DNA of 22,987 bases from Russula earlei (taxonomy: Eukaryota; Basidiomycota; Agaricomycetes; Russulales; Russulaceae): positions 1-22,987 of the forward strand of contig JAGFNK010000752.1 of assembly GCA_025769875.1 (NCBI GenBank). The letters run 5' to 3'. Below are positions 9,014 through 18,161 of the stretch, piece by piece. A program made the translations under genes and the position numbers. The stretch's first letter is position 1, and each line of letters starts with the position of its first letter. The notes under the pieces are model-generated. The model had not been told where the DNA came from. It was given only the letters and a program-made list of their open reading frames with translations, and searched no databases.

Positions 9014-9210
9014 GATACTATATCAAATAGCATCCTGCAGGAGACAGTGTGGTAGTAGTGAGGCAATTAGGAGGCAGTTACTTGTTATAAGGTAGAGTCA
9101 TTGTAAACACAAGTCAGTCAGACAAGTCATACAAAATGAGTCAGATGCAAGGTATATCCAGGTAGGCTATCCCAGTTGCCAGTCCAGTCCAAGGCACTGG
9201 TTCTGTGACA
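9014..9210 (-). repeat. Remnant of an F-family LTR (U3 part)
   Basis: On the minus strand it starts TGTCACAG at 9210 and matches the U3 of the LTR at 17332-17826 in order (shared words include CCAGGTAGGCTA and ATATCAAAT). It stops at 9014, just short of the TATA region, where LTR Z ends. Element Z was thus inserted into this LTR, and its R-U5 half should lie left of the window. Confidence 0.7.
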
Positions 9211-9786
9211 CTATGGGTACCATACCATGAGCCCTGTAGCCAGATACTAATGCACTCTTTTCGAATGCATATATAGCCATGAGGCGAGCGAGGATATTTT
9301 CCGGGATCTTACGAATTTAATGTTTTGGGGCTGGGGATCACGCGGTGTCTCGCGTTGGGTAGCGCTCCTCTGCCCATCTTTTGGGTCGCTTTTCCACTAC
9401 CTCCTTGCAGGGACGTTTCCAAAGTTCTCATTGGCGAAATGGCCGCGTTTGGGGTGCGCGGGACACAGGAGCATGTCAGAGGCGGACACGGTCAAGACGC
9501 AAGCGAGGAAGGTCAGGCCGAAGAGCGAGGTGGAAAGCAAGTGCGTGCGGCCAGTGGCGTGCGCGGCAAGACCATTGAATGGTCCATGTGCCACAAGCTT
9601 TTGCTTTTTTGACCTGGAGATTGGGGATGAGGCCGCCTGTTGACGGTGGCCATGTGGTCAAGAAGTGGGGCTGAGGCGTGGGACTACCTTGTTTTCGGAG
9701 CTTTAAAACGCCTGGATGTGTCTGTTTGTTCTCCCCCTTCTCTCACTCATCCCTGACTCATCGCTCATCTGCCCTCCCCGTCTAAT
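9211..9786 (+). promoter_or_regulatory. Upstream region of the Crinkler gene
   Basis: No supported gene. CpG-rich from about 9280. A CCAAT-type ATTGG lies near 9430, a TATA-like TTTAAAA at 9702-9708, and a CT-rich tract at 9727-9783 leads to the ATG at 9787, a layout typical of fungal promoters. ATATATAG at 9269 may be another TATA box. Three overlapping frames at 9320-9660 are open but resemble nothing known. Confidence 0.45.
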
Positions 9787-11748
9787 ATGGCCTCAGAGCT
9801 GGAACTTTACGTGTATATTAAGGGAAAAGACACCATATCCCTCGTAAATATTGAACGGAAGAAGACTGTCGGCAATCTTAAAGACGCCATTTTGCAAAAA
9901 AACCCTCATATTTTGAAGGATATCGACGCCGCCCAACTCGTCCTCTACAAAGTCGATCTAGATGATGACGAGAACATTGCACAAGCTGCTGAACAAGCCA
10001 CGAACGATGAAAAGCCGCTGAAGACGTCTCGCTCACTCGCCAGAGTATTCGAGACGGTTCCTCTAGAGGAGAGGATCAGCATTGTCGTTGAGCTTCCGAA
10101 TCGTGAGTCCATGACATTATGCTCAATCCTCGCTCCCCATTTATCCTACCATCGTGCTTTCCAAACGGTCATCTGGCCAGAATCGGTCCTTGGCAAGAGA
10201 TATTCTCGGCAAGAATCTAACCAGGAAGAATCTCGTCAGGAAGAAGCTAGTCAGCGTCAGAGAGACCTTCAGCGTCAGAAAGACCTTCAGCGTCAGAAAG
10301 ACCTTAAGCGTCTTCAGGATCTCCCACTTAATTCCACAGCCGCGTCTCTGATCAGCAAGCACGCCAACTACACGTTAATGCAAAAAGACTTACAGGAAAG
10401 GATTCTGGACGACCGTCCCGAGTCTGATGCGGTTCCTCCTCTTCTCCTCCTATTTGAAGGCTTCGGTCTCTTTCACGACGACTTCAAAGGTCGGCATTAT
10501 ACACGTGCCTCGAACAAGATGAGGGGTGATCTGGAAGAGGCCGTTGATCTTTTCTCTGAAGCAATGACCTTGATCCACGAGAAGGAGCGCGACCGGATGG
10601 AGGAGGGCCTAGAGACTTTCAACAAAATTTTTGAACTTCGTGACCCTCGCCCTCCACCCCTTGCGGCGGGCGTTATTGGCACTTGCCAAATGGATGGTCA
10701 CTTTAAAGGGCCACACGGCATGATATCGTGCGTGGTTGAGTTTAAAAACGAGCTCGCTTCCTCGTCATCGATACCTGCTGTCGAGCTCCTCAGCTACGTC
10801 ACCAAATCGCACTCTCGTGTAATGGTGAAACGAGGGGACGTGTCTCCGTGGAGGATGCCGTGTCTCGGCCTGACAATTGCTGGTAAGCCGAACGTCTCTT
10901 GGTCTCCTATGGGCACAAGCCTGACCTGCGTACGAGGCCCATATGTCATGTTTTTTGGAATTATTTTTCTTAAGCCGCTTTGGCGCATTGTCAGCCTCAC
11001 CCCTATGTTGTCGTGTATCCCATCCGCCGTCAATGGTGATGATCGACAGCAGCTCTATGCTGCCTTTTATGCGGCATTGGATCTGTCACGACGCATTGAT
11101 GACGAGGCACTGCTCTTCATCAACGGAGCTACCGCGATGTCACTTGACCCTGAACCTAACACCAGACTTCCATACATCTCGGCGTTGACGAAGTGGGGCG
11201 ATACCGGCGAGATCCGATTTCGAATTGTTGAGCTCTATCCCAAAACGCAGGACTACCGCCATCTGTACATTGCCAGGCTGGACGATGACAAAGAAATCAT
11301 TGTGAAGTTTTCGCAACGATACTCGATCGAACTGCACGAGTTTTGTGCTGAACGAAGATGTGCCCCAAAGATTCTCGGCTTCCAGCGACTCGCAGGAGGT
11401 TTCTTCGCCATTGCCATGGAATACATTGTTCCATCTACATCTCTCTATACGGCACCAAATCGAGCGCGTTTCTGTGACAAGTGGAATAAAGACCTATGGG
11501 ATCTCATGGAATCCTTCCACAAAGCCGGGTTCGTCCACGGGGACCTACGCGAGCCCAACATCCTTTGTGATGGAGAAAATGTGATGCTGATAGATTTTGA
11601 CTGGGGGGGCAATGTTGGAGACGCCGAATATCCATCCGGACGGCTCAGCACGGAGTTGACGTTTGGGCGAGCAGAGGACGCTAATTCCAAGATTACGAAA
11701 GAGGATGATAGGCGGGTGTTGAGGAATACGCTCGACATGTTAAAATAG
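9787..11748 (+). CDS. Crinkler (CRN) effector-like protein with kinase-like C-terminal domain
   Basis: A single uninterrupted frame of 653 codons starting ATGGCC after a CT-rich leader. Residues 1-105 form the CRN ubiquitin-like header (LELYVYIKGKD, TVGNLKDAI, LVLYKVDLDDDENI), ending in RISIVVELP, the place of the HVLVVVP junction of oomycete Crinklers. A Gln/Glu/Arg-rich linker (about 138-178) carries tandem QRQKDL units. The middle (about 280-480) has a pattern common in fungal CRN proteins. The C-terminus is kinase-like: Lys507 (IIVKF), HGDLREPN with Asp586 and Asn591, and LIDFDWGG with Asp603 in place of DFG. The key kinase residues are therefore present. Crinklers act inside host cells or in conflicts between cells; substrate and target cannot be inferred. 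There is no secretion signal. It is the only clearly intact non-transposon gene in the window. Confidence 0.85.
   Translation: MASELELYVYIKGKDTISLVNIERKKTVGNLKDAILQKNPHILKDIDAAQLVLYKVDLDDDENIAQAAEQATNDEKPLKTSRSLARVFETVPLEERISIVVELPNRESMTLCSILAPHLSYHRAFQTVIWPESVLGKRYSRQESNQEESRQEEASQRQRDLQRQKDLQRQKDLKRLQDLPLNSTAASLISKHANYTLMQKDLQERILDDRPESDAVPPLLLLFEGFGLFHDDFKGRHYTRASNKMRGDLEEAVDLFSEAMTLIHEKERDRMEEGLETFNKIFELRDPRPPPLAAGVIGTCQMDGHFKGPHGMISCVVEFKNELASSSSIPAVELLSYVTKSHSRVMVKRGDVSPWRMPCLGLTIAGKPNVSWSPMGTSLTCVRGPYVMFFGIIFLKPLWRIVSLTPMLSCIPSAVNGDDRQQLYAAFYAALDLSRRIDDEALLFINGATAMSLDPEPNTRLPYISALTKWGDTGEIRFRIVELYPKTQDYRHLYIARLDDDKEIIVKFSQRYSIELHEFCAERRCAPKILGFQRLAGGFFAIAMEYIVPSTSLYTAPNRARFCDKWNKDLWDLMESFHKAGFVHGDLREPNILCDGENVMLIDFDWGGNVGDAEYPSGRLSTELTFGRAEDANSKITKEDDRRVLRNTLDMLK
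10252..10305 (+). repeat. Tandem 18-bp repeat in the CRN linker
   Basis: Three units of CAGCGTCAGAAAGACCTT (the first with one change) encode QRQ(K/R)DL; a fourth degenerate unit follows to 10323. A similar 12-15 bp theme (CAGGAAGAA) precedes it. Such repeats often vary in copy number between strains. Confidence 0.9.
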
Positions 11749-11960
11749 CAGCTACTAGAATGTGATGTGGCTTAAAGGACGGGCGAGGTGTTGTCTTGGT
11801 ACGATGTCATCAACCATCAATCAATCATCGTCCACCAATCAATTATCAGTTCAGTTGCTAAGTGGTGAAAAATTTGTTTTCACGGCCGCGTTGCGCAACC
11901 GCGTCGTCCTCTCCTCTCCTGTCCTCTGCCCTCTGCTCTGCCTCTCCTCCACCCCCTCTC
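11749..11960 (+). other. 3' flank of the CRN gene
   Basis: Directly follows the TAG. It contains an ATCAATCAATCATCG / CCAATCAATTATC stretch (11810-11850), probably 3' UTR. No gene seen; the pyrimidine-rich modules begin at about 11900. Confidence 0.4.
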
Positions 11961-12060
11961 TCGACGTTCACAACCGGTCAACACCACGTACATGCGTGGC
12001 CATTTGCACGCCAAAACAAAAACGGGCCATTCTCGCGGCGTCCAAACGAATCCCTCGCTC
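11961..12060 (+). repeat. Module alpha, copy 1
   Basis: Core words: CGACGTTCACAACCGGTCAAC, then CACGCCAAAA, CGGGCCATTCTCG and AATCCCTCGC. The same words recur in order at 12195-12290 and 13301-13400, partly at 13161-13225. Confidence 0.7.
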
Positions 12061-12080
12061 AGTCTTGGCCAAGGATGGTG

Positions 12081-12115
12081 CACCCCTGTGAGCCTGCTTT
12101 TTCCTTTCTTCTCTA
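12081..12115 (+). repeat. Module gamma, copy 1
   Basis: CCCCTGTGAGCCTGC followed by TTTCCTTTCTTCTC. Further copies at 13245-13280 and 13850-13885 (CCCTGTGAGCCTCCT with the same pyrimidine tail). Confidence 0.75.
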
Positions 12116-12194
12116 TAATCTATAATCTATAATTAAAACGAAGGGGGTCGGAGGGTCGCCGGTCCTTGCCCTCTCCTCCAGCCCGTCTCTCGAC

Positions 12195-12290
12195 TCTCGA
12201 CATTCACGACCGGTCAACGCCGCGCATGTACGCGGCCATTCCCACGCCAAAAATGGGCCATTCTCGAGGCTTTCGAGAAATCCCTCAAAA
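12195..12290 (+). repeat. Module alpha, copy 2
   Basis: Shares CGACCGGTCAACGCC, CACGCCAAAAATGGGCC and ATTCTCGAGGCTTTCGAG with copy 1 at diverged positions. Confidence 0.7.
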
Positions 12291-12390
12291 CTTTTCGCGG
12301 CCGCGTTGTCCTCTTCTCTCCTGTCCTCTGCTCTCTCCTCTGCCCTCCCTCTCCTCCACCCCACCCTCTCTGGACGTTCACGACGCGAAG

Positions 12391-12450
12391 CTGGGTTTTG
12401 TTTGTCTCTACCCCACTCCCAATCACAACACGACGGTCATGACCTCCACC
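12391..12450 (+). repeat. Module beta, copy 1
   Basis: TTTGTCTCTACCCCACTCCC followed by ACAACACGACGGTCATGACC; nearly identical to 13407-13470. Confidence 0.8.
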
Positions 12451-12466
12451 GCAATGATGGCACTCC

Positions 12467-12523
12467 GTGCGCGTTTCGTTCAAGTTTTTTTCTGCGCTCA
12501 CTTTTCTTACCCGTTTCTCACAG
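12467..12523 (+). other. Intron-like segment (57 nt)
   Basis: GTGCGC donor, pyrimidine tract, CTTAC at 12506-12510 and CACAG at 12519-12523, followed by AGACAGCACAG. Size and signals fit fungal introns; no coding exon could be assigned. Confidence 0.4.
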
Positions 12524-12924
12524 AGACAGCACAGCTAGGACCACGGCGTTGATACAGCCGTGAAGGTCTGGAGGGATTTTTCGTGCTCGACGAGCGTGCG
12601 TCGTCCTTCAAACATGAACCCGGTGCGCCCATCTCCTTACAGCGACAGACCCCCTTTTTTTTACGACGATGTATAACTCTCACAGTGGCAACCACAACGA
12701 GATGGCGATGACCACGACTGTGCGCCTTTTCTTAAAAAAAAAACGCGACAACACTCTAGCACCACAGTTCTCTCATTCTCTTATCCCTCTTCCTTCCCTC
12801 AGTGCAACGGCCAATTGTCCCGTTTCACAAGACGACGGTCTCCAAGTCTCTATTTCTTCCTCGCCAGTTCCGCTCCGGCTGTCTTTCTCCCGCGTATGCA
12901 ACTCCAGGTCAAGACCTGGCCTGT

Positions 12925-12978
12925 GTGCGTTTCTTTTTCTTTTTCCATAATTCACTCGCGATTTCTAACCCGTCATAG
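12925..12978 (+). other. Intron-like segment (54 nt)
   Basis: GTGCGT donor, pyrimidine tract, perfect CTAAC at 12965-12969 and ATAG end at 12978, followed by TAACAGCACGG. A CpG-decayed counterpart of exactly the same length lies at 16902-16955. Confidence 0.5.
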
Positions 12979-13046
12979 TAACAGCACGGCCACGACCACA
13001 ACGATAATGCCGCCATCAAGCGGGGCCTCACGATGGCCACGACCGC

Positions 13047-13097
13047 GTGCGTTTTTTCATTTCTATATGGTTTTTGATTTTTTCTTCTCCTCTCCAG
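13047..13097 (+). other. Intron-like segment (51 nt)
   Basis: GTGCGT donor and CTCTCCAG end after a pyrimidine tract. With the segment at 12925-12978 it would frame an exon of 68 nt (12979-13046). Confidence 0.45.
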
Positions 13098-13300
13098 CTG
13101 TTATACATGCCAATTCCCGAGCGCGTCGCGTTCCTCTCCCGTCCCCTCTGCTCCACTTGACCCACTCCCAAAACGCGCCGTTCTCGCGGCTTTCAAATCC
13201 CTCGCACGATCCTCGCCGGTAACGGTGGGTTTCGTTTGACGCTACACCCCTGTGAGCCTCCTGTTTCCTTTCTTCTCTTTTCTATTGTCTCTGACCTCTA

Positions 13301-13400
13301 GATGTTCACGGCGGTTCAACACAGCGCGTGTACGCGGCCGTTCGCACGGCAAAAAGGGCCCATTCTCCTCGCTTTCAAATCCATCGCATGGTCCTGGCCA
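13301..13400 (+). repeat. Module alpha, copy 3
   Basis: GATGTTCACGGCGGTTCAAC, TGTACGCGGCCGTTCGCACG and GGCCCATTCTCCTCGCTTTC, in the same order as copies 1 and 2. A partial copy (GCCGTTCTCGCGGCTTTC) lies at 13161-13225. Confidence 0.7.
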
Positions 13401-13406
13401 GCGACG

Positions 13407-13470
13407 GTGGGTTTTATTTGTCTCTACCCCACTCCCAACAACAACGCGATGGTCATGACCACCACCACGA
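13407..13470 (+). repeat. Module beta, copy 2
   Basis: TTTGTCTCTACCCCACTCCC followed by ACAACGCGATGGTCATGACC. A CpG-decayed relative (ACAATGCGATGACCATGA) lies at 17218. Confidence 0.8.
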
Positions 13471-14855
13471 CCATGGAATGGCAGGTGCGTGATTTTTCTT
13501 TTTCTTTTCGATTCCCTTCGTTTACCCGGAAACGCGATAACACCCGGAATGTGAACACAAGTACTCGCACCACAGTGAAGACCTCTTAGAGCCACGACCA
13601 GTTCCCTCCAGCACTGTGTCCCTGTGCGCGACACCAGGGATCTTTGCGTGCGTTATCGTTTTCATGTTTGCGCGTTCTCTCTCCTTCTCTTTTCCGTCTT
13701 CCTTGCAACAGCACATTATCCCATTTCACAACACTCTCCCAGTCTCTCTCTGTGACTTGCCGGTTCCTGTTGGCTTTCTTTCACAGGTGCTTTTATTTCC
13801 TCTTCTGACGACCAAAGGACGCGCGAACCGGCCAATTCCCACACCCAATGCCCTGTGAGCCTCCTTCCTTCCTTCTCTTTTCTGTCCTCTCTGACCTCCG
13901 TTTTTATTTTTTATTTTTTTCACTTGCTCTTTTTTGACCTCTTCTCACAGCAACAGCACGGCCAGGACCTCGGTCATGACGCACCTGTCAAGACTCTCGC
14001 GAGGGGTCAATCGGTGTCTCACGCATTTAGCAACTGAACTTTGGTAATCGTGCCCGGTGATAAAAGGCGGTCACGGCGCTGTATCGCAGTTCCTGTGGGT
14101 ATTGATCCCGCGGGGGCAGTTTTCTATCTTCCTTTTCGTGAAATTCGTTTCCTTTTCGCTCATTTCTTCCGTGTTCTCCTCAAGCCTCCCTTTGCGCGCT
14201 CGAGACCAACCCCACACTCGAAACCCTGTTGGTGCCTCATGCAGTTCCCCGTGCGTCTCCTATCGCCATGAATGGCCGCGTACGGCCGCGAATGGCAGCG
14301 ACAGCACGACCAGGGTCGAAGCCGGTGACCTCGACAGTACGTGGCGCTCGCCGTCGTGCGTATCGCGTCATGCCCTCAACGACTAAACCTTGCTTGGGCG
14401 ATCGGTATCGCGCCATCCTCTCCTCCTTCCTCCCGTCTGCTACCTGTCAACGCAACCGTCATCATGCTCACGCCGCGCGATCGCGATTGCCTTTGCAAAC
14501 ACGTTCTCCCGACAAACCGGCGCATCCCAAAATGAAGGCCGAACGGTCCCGCCCAACGCCACTGTGTTCTGGCTTTCAGGTACTTTTCTTTCATTTTCCC
14601 TTTCTTTTCTTTCTTCTTTTCTTTTCTTTTATGTTCTCGCCTCTGTCTGACTTGCGTTCCATCTGGCCTTCTTTTCCCTGTGCGTGCGTGCGTGCGTTTT
14701 TCCATTTCTTTCCTGTTTCAGTTTTCTGTCTTATACCCTCTTCCCTATCCTTAGTTTTTCTTCAGCCTCCTTCAATGCGTGACTGGCCAATTCCCACACC
14801 CACGAAACCCTGATGGCACATGATGGTTTCCCGCGCGTGCAATGTCACGTGCGTT

Positions 14856-15879
14856 GAGTTGTGTCTTGGCCTTCTCTTCTCTCAGCCCATTTCCTGCAAT
14901 CACCATGTGCATGTGATCATCCAGTTGACTATGTTACTTTTAGTGAATATAATGATTTCATAAGATTATTTTTATTTTCCACTGATAAATGAGTTGAATC
15001 TATATCCAGTTTAACTGGGCTGAGCTGTAGCACTATGGTTGGTTGAGTGATTAACATCAAGCACAGATGCTGATTGGCAGTTGACTTGGCCATATGATGA
15101 ATTGCTGTCTTTGATAGGATCATGGTAAGAGTTTTGTTTTTGGTTGAGATGGAGGCAGTTACTAATTGGCAAATGAGGTGCCTGTGCTATGGTGGATGGC
15201 TCCTCTTTTATAGGATGATATTAAAATCTCTGTTGCTTCTCATGGCAAGGCTAATGAGGGGTGTTCAATTCAATTTCAGTATCTGCTATAAAGGTGGTTT
15301 CATGGGGGGAAGGGAAGAAGAATGTAGAGTGAAATTTTAATAAAGTGAGTGTAAAAATACATGAATTCAGTGTATTGATATGGATTGTTCTGATAGATGA
15401 CATAAAGATTATAAAGAATTACACATTCACTCAAAAAGGGATTACACCCAGTAATGAGTGATGTTAAAGGCATATTAGGGCCTTTTAGAAAGAGAATTTT
15501 GAACCCAAATGGAAACTCTTGAAACTCAAGGATTTTCAGAGATCACCAATATAATAGGGTTTTGTTGGTACCTGTTGCTAAAATGGGCCTTATGAGTAAA
15601 AAAGATTACACATGGTGATGATTGTGAGATTATGATAGACCTCCTCTCCCTTTATCCAAAAAGGATTACACATGAAGAGAATGCTCATGGCCTGCCAAAG
15701 GCACACCCCTTGGGCAAAGCCCAGGCAAGCCTCAGCTTGTCTATAATTAAAATGAAGGGGGTTGAAGGGTTGATGGATCAAGTGGCTCCTGGAATCACCT
15801 TTTGTGACCACATAATTATCAAGGAATGCCTTTTCTGGACCTAGTGCATGGAGAAAAAAATTGTTTTCAAGCATGCAAA
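14856..15879. other. AT-rich, CpG-free gap without a gene
   Basis: No coding region supported. A word close to AAAGGATTACACA occurs four times (15414, 15433, 15598, 15658). A copy of the 12128-12162 segment lies at 15741-15775 with its CpGs turned into TG or CA. Confidence 0.5.
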
Positions 15880-17331
15880 TAGGGGTCATGCAATGACAAT
15901 GATGTAGCATATCCAAGCTCCCCTCTCCTCTCCCTCCTCCCATATCCTCTACCCCACTCCTGCCTTACTTGCCCCTGTGCACTGCCATCCTTCTGACCTC
16001 CTCTGACAACACCACCATCATTACATTCAACACATTCAAGAGCAGTCAAATCAGTGCACATTCAATCTTCCCCCCTATTTTGGTCATTTTCCTCTCCCCC
16101 CTCCACTCTCCTTTGCACAGTGCTGAGCATGTCATGTCTTCCAGATCCAGATCATGTGGTGTGCATGTACAAGGCAGCCATCTAAATGTTGCCAACTGGC
16201 CTATCTATGGGTGGCTCAGCAACATGCCCATGGCTGTGATGATGGCAGGCAAAGCTTTCTCTTGCTTTCTCTCCCATCCTCTCACATTGCTTTGCAGCTC
16301 AATGCCCTCTGCTTTGCCACCTCCAGCATGTGTGACAACTCAGGCCAAGACCACAAGAACACTCAATGACTATGAAAACAATACTATGCAACCATGAACC
16401 CAGTGCACTTTATCCTTTCTATTTTCTTTCTTTTTTACTCATGTGTTAAGCTGTGTGCATGTGTTTTTCTTTTTTTTTTCTTTCAGGTGCTTTTTTTCTT
16501 TTTTTCTCGCTCTTTTTAACCTCTTCTCATAGCATGCCTATTTTGCTTGGGCTTCAATACTGCTGCAGATGGCTAAAATTTGATTGAGTATGCACCCTCC
16601 ATGGCCAACTTGATGACCAAGCTCTAGGGTGGACCAGTATGCAGATCCGTATGCCATTCCAGCACTGTCACACCTCAACCCTAACCAGCTGTTCTGGGAT
16701 GATCTGTACCATGGGGCCATCCCTCAGACATTTGACCAGACTGTCATGGGCGAGGCAATCCCAATGGTGCAGCTCACCAGCCATCACTTGCCTAGTCCAG
16801 GTTTGGTATATGGCAGTGACCTTGGTGGGCATGCATTGCCTGGCCCACACATGCAAATGTCTGTACCAGTATGTGCAGCAACTCCAGGTCAAGACCTATC
16901 TGTGCATATTTTTTTTTTTTCATTTCACTTCACTCGCAATTTTCTAACCCCTCAGTGACAGCACAGCCTGGACTACAGTGATGATAGCACTGTTTTTGTT
17001 TTTGTGGCTTCTCATTTTTTTTTCTTCCTCTCCAGTCTTCCATGCATGCCAGTTTTCTCAAGTATCACTGGCCTCCTTTCTCCTGGATGCATGTGTGTGG
17101 TTCCATTCATTTTTCCCCTCCATTTGCTCTGTTTTTTGTTTTGTTTTGTTTTTTTCATCTTTTGTTTTCCTCTCAAGCAGCAGTGATGATAATGACATCA
17201 CTGTCACAGCAGCAATCACAATGCGATGACCATGAACACAACCAAACAATCCTGTGCAACCATAAACCTGGTGCACTTTTTTTTTTTCTTTCCTTCCTTT
17301 TTACTTGCTCTTTCTAACATCTCACAGCAAC
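15880..17331 (+). repeat. CpG-decayed copy of the module array
   Basis: Collinear with parts of 12000-14855 but almost without CpG. Around 16880-17060 it follows 12895-13110: the word AACTCCAGGTCAAGACCT, a 54-nt intron-like segment (16902-16955), the CTCTCCAG end and a CATGCCA word appear in the same order. 3'-splice-like ends (TTTTTAACCTCTTCTCATAG at 16513-16532; CTAACATCTCACAG at 17314-17327) match 13923-13950. No gene seen. Confidence 0.6.
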
Positions 17332-17826
17332 TGTCACTGACTGGGGGTGGTGTTGCTGACAAATTGGTTCACATGCAAGACGTACACACAGAGTCAAGTG
17401 AAAACAACAAGTTCTCACAAGGTTCAGGGATCTTGGTGACAACAATGCCAAGGCAATTGTGTACTGCAGAAAGGAAAGGTGAATAATAAGTCTTTGTGTT
17501 TGAAGACTTAGAGAGTTGAGAGAGTTTTCAAGATGATTGCTTGATTACTTGCAAGCCTACAAGTCCTGAAGCTGGAACCAGTGATATTTCATAGGAGAAC
17601 AAGCTTAGAGCTTGTTCTTGTTGACTGACAGGTTTATATACAAGAGAGGTATCATATCAAATGATGTCCTTAAGGGGACAATGAGGCAATCAAAGTAAGA
17701 ACATGCTGGAACACCATGGTAAACATGAGTCATGAAACAAGTCATCAAACAGGAGTTAAACATGAGTCGAGTCCAGGTAGGCTAGCCCAGTTGCTGGTCT
17801 GATCTGGAGTATCGGTACTTGTGACA
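17332..17826 (-). repeat. 3' LTR of element F (495 bp)
   Basis: On the minus strand it starts TGTCAC at 17826 and ends GTGACA at 17332, a perfect 6-bp terminal inverted repeat. TATATAAA lies at 17640-17633 and CTAAGCTTG about 33 bp downstream (17608-17600). It lies directly beside the CACAG CAAC end of the decayed module array, its insertion site. Confidence 0.8.
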
Positions 17827-17838
17827 TTACCCCCTTAT
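17827..17838 (-). promoter_or_regulatory. Polypurine tract of element F
   Basis: AATAAGGGGGTAA on the minus strand abuts the LTR start, so the LTR at 17332-17826 is a 3' LTR and the element body runs to the right. Confidence 0.7.
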
Positions 17839-18161
17839 TAATGTCTAAGCTATGTAGGGGATGATGGTAGCATGGCAGCAATGAGTGTGAAAATGTAACT
17901 GGTCTTGAGGGACTCTACACATTTTGTTGGTTTTGCATCGTCAGTGTGGTTTCCTTAGTGCTTTCAGGTCAGGTCACATTGACTGCAAAAAACTGCTTGA
18001 CTGAACCTGACCTGACTGATCATGAGTGAAATTTTAGTCAAGGTCAAACTGGATTGTAGAATGTCCAGTCACAGTCACATCAACTTTCAAGACTGATAAA
18101 AACTGGTCAAGACTGGTGTGCCTGGTGTGCCTGGGATTTCTGTCAAGATTTCATGGGTTTG
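17839..18161. other. Non-coding stretch, probably 3' end of element F body
   Basis: No ORF of note. It contains a hairpin with 11-bp perfect arms, TCAGGTCAGGT at 17964-17974 and ACCTGACCTGA at 18005-18015, amid many GGTCA/TGACC words. It ends where LTR D starts (possible target word GTTTG at 18157-18161). Confidence 0.4.

Larger units (their letters stand above)
11900..14855. repeat. CpG-rich array of short recurring modules, apparently non-coding
   Basis: About 3 kb of pyrimidine-rich, CpG-rich DNA in which a few modules return in varying order: alpha (11961, 12195, 13161, 13301), beta (12391, 13407), gamma (12081, 13245, 13850), plus GGCCAATTCCCACACCCA (13828, 14785). Several modules are separated by stretches with GTGCGT/GTGCGC donors, polypyrimidine, CTAAC or CTTAC, and an AG end. 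The open frames found here (up to about 190 codons) cross these signals, are low-complexity and show no family. It could be an amplified fragment of a multi-intron gene, a lncRNA locus or a degenerate satellite. Confidence 0.55.

Noticed and set aside
9320..9661. Several overlapping open frames (up to 107 codons) on both strands upstream of the Crinkler gene
   Set aside because: They compete in all frames of a GC-rich stretch, show no recognisable domain, and lie where the promoter of the CRN gene is expected.
10141..10362. Minus-strand frame opposite the CRN linker repeat
   Set aside because: A shadow of the 18-bp tandem repeat in the real gene on the plus strand.
12166..14813. Many open frames of 60-194 codons in the module array
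   Set aside because: Low-complexity, rich in Ser/Leu/Phe from pyrimidine tracts, cross intron-like signals and do not agree in frame between repeated modules.
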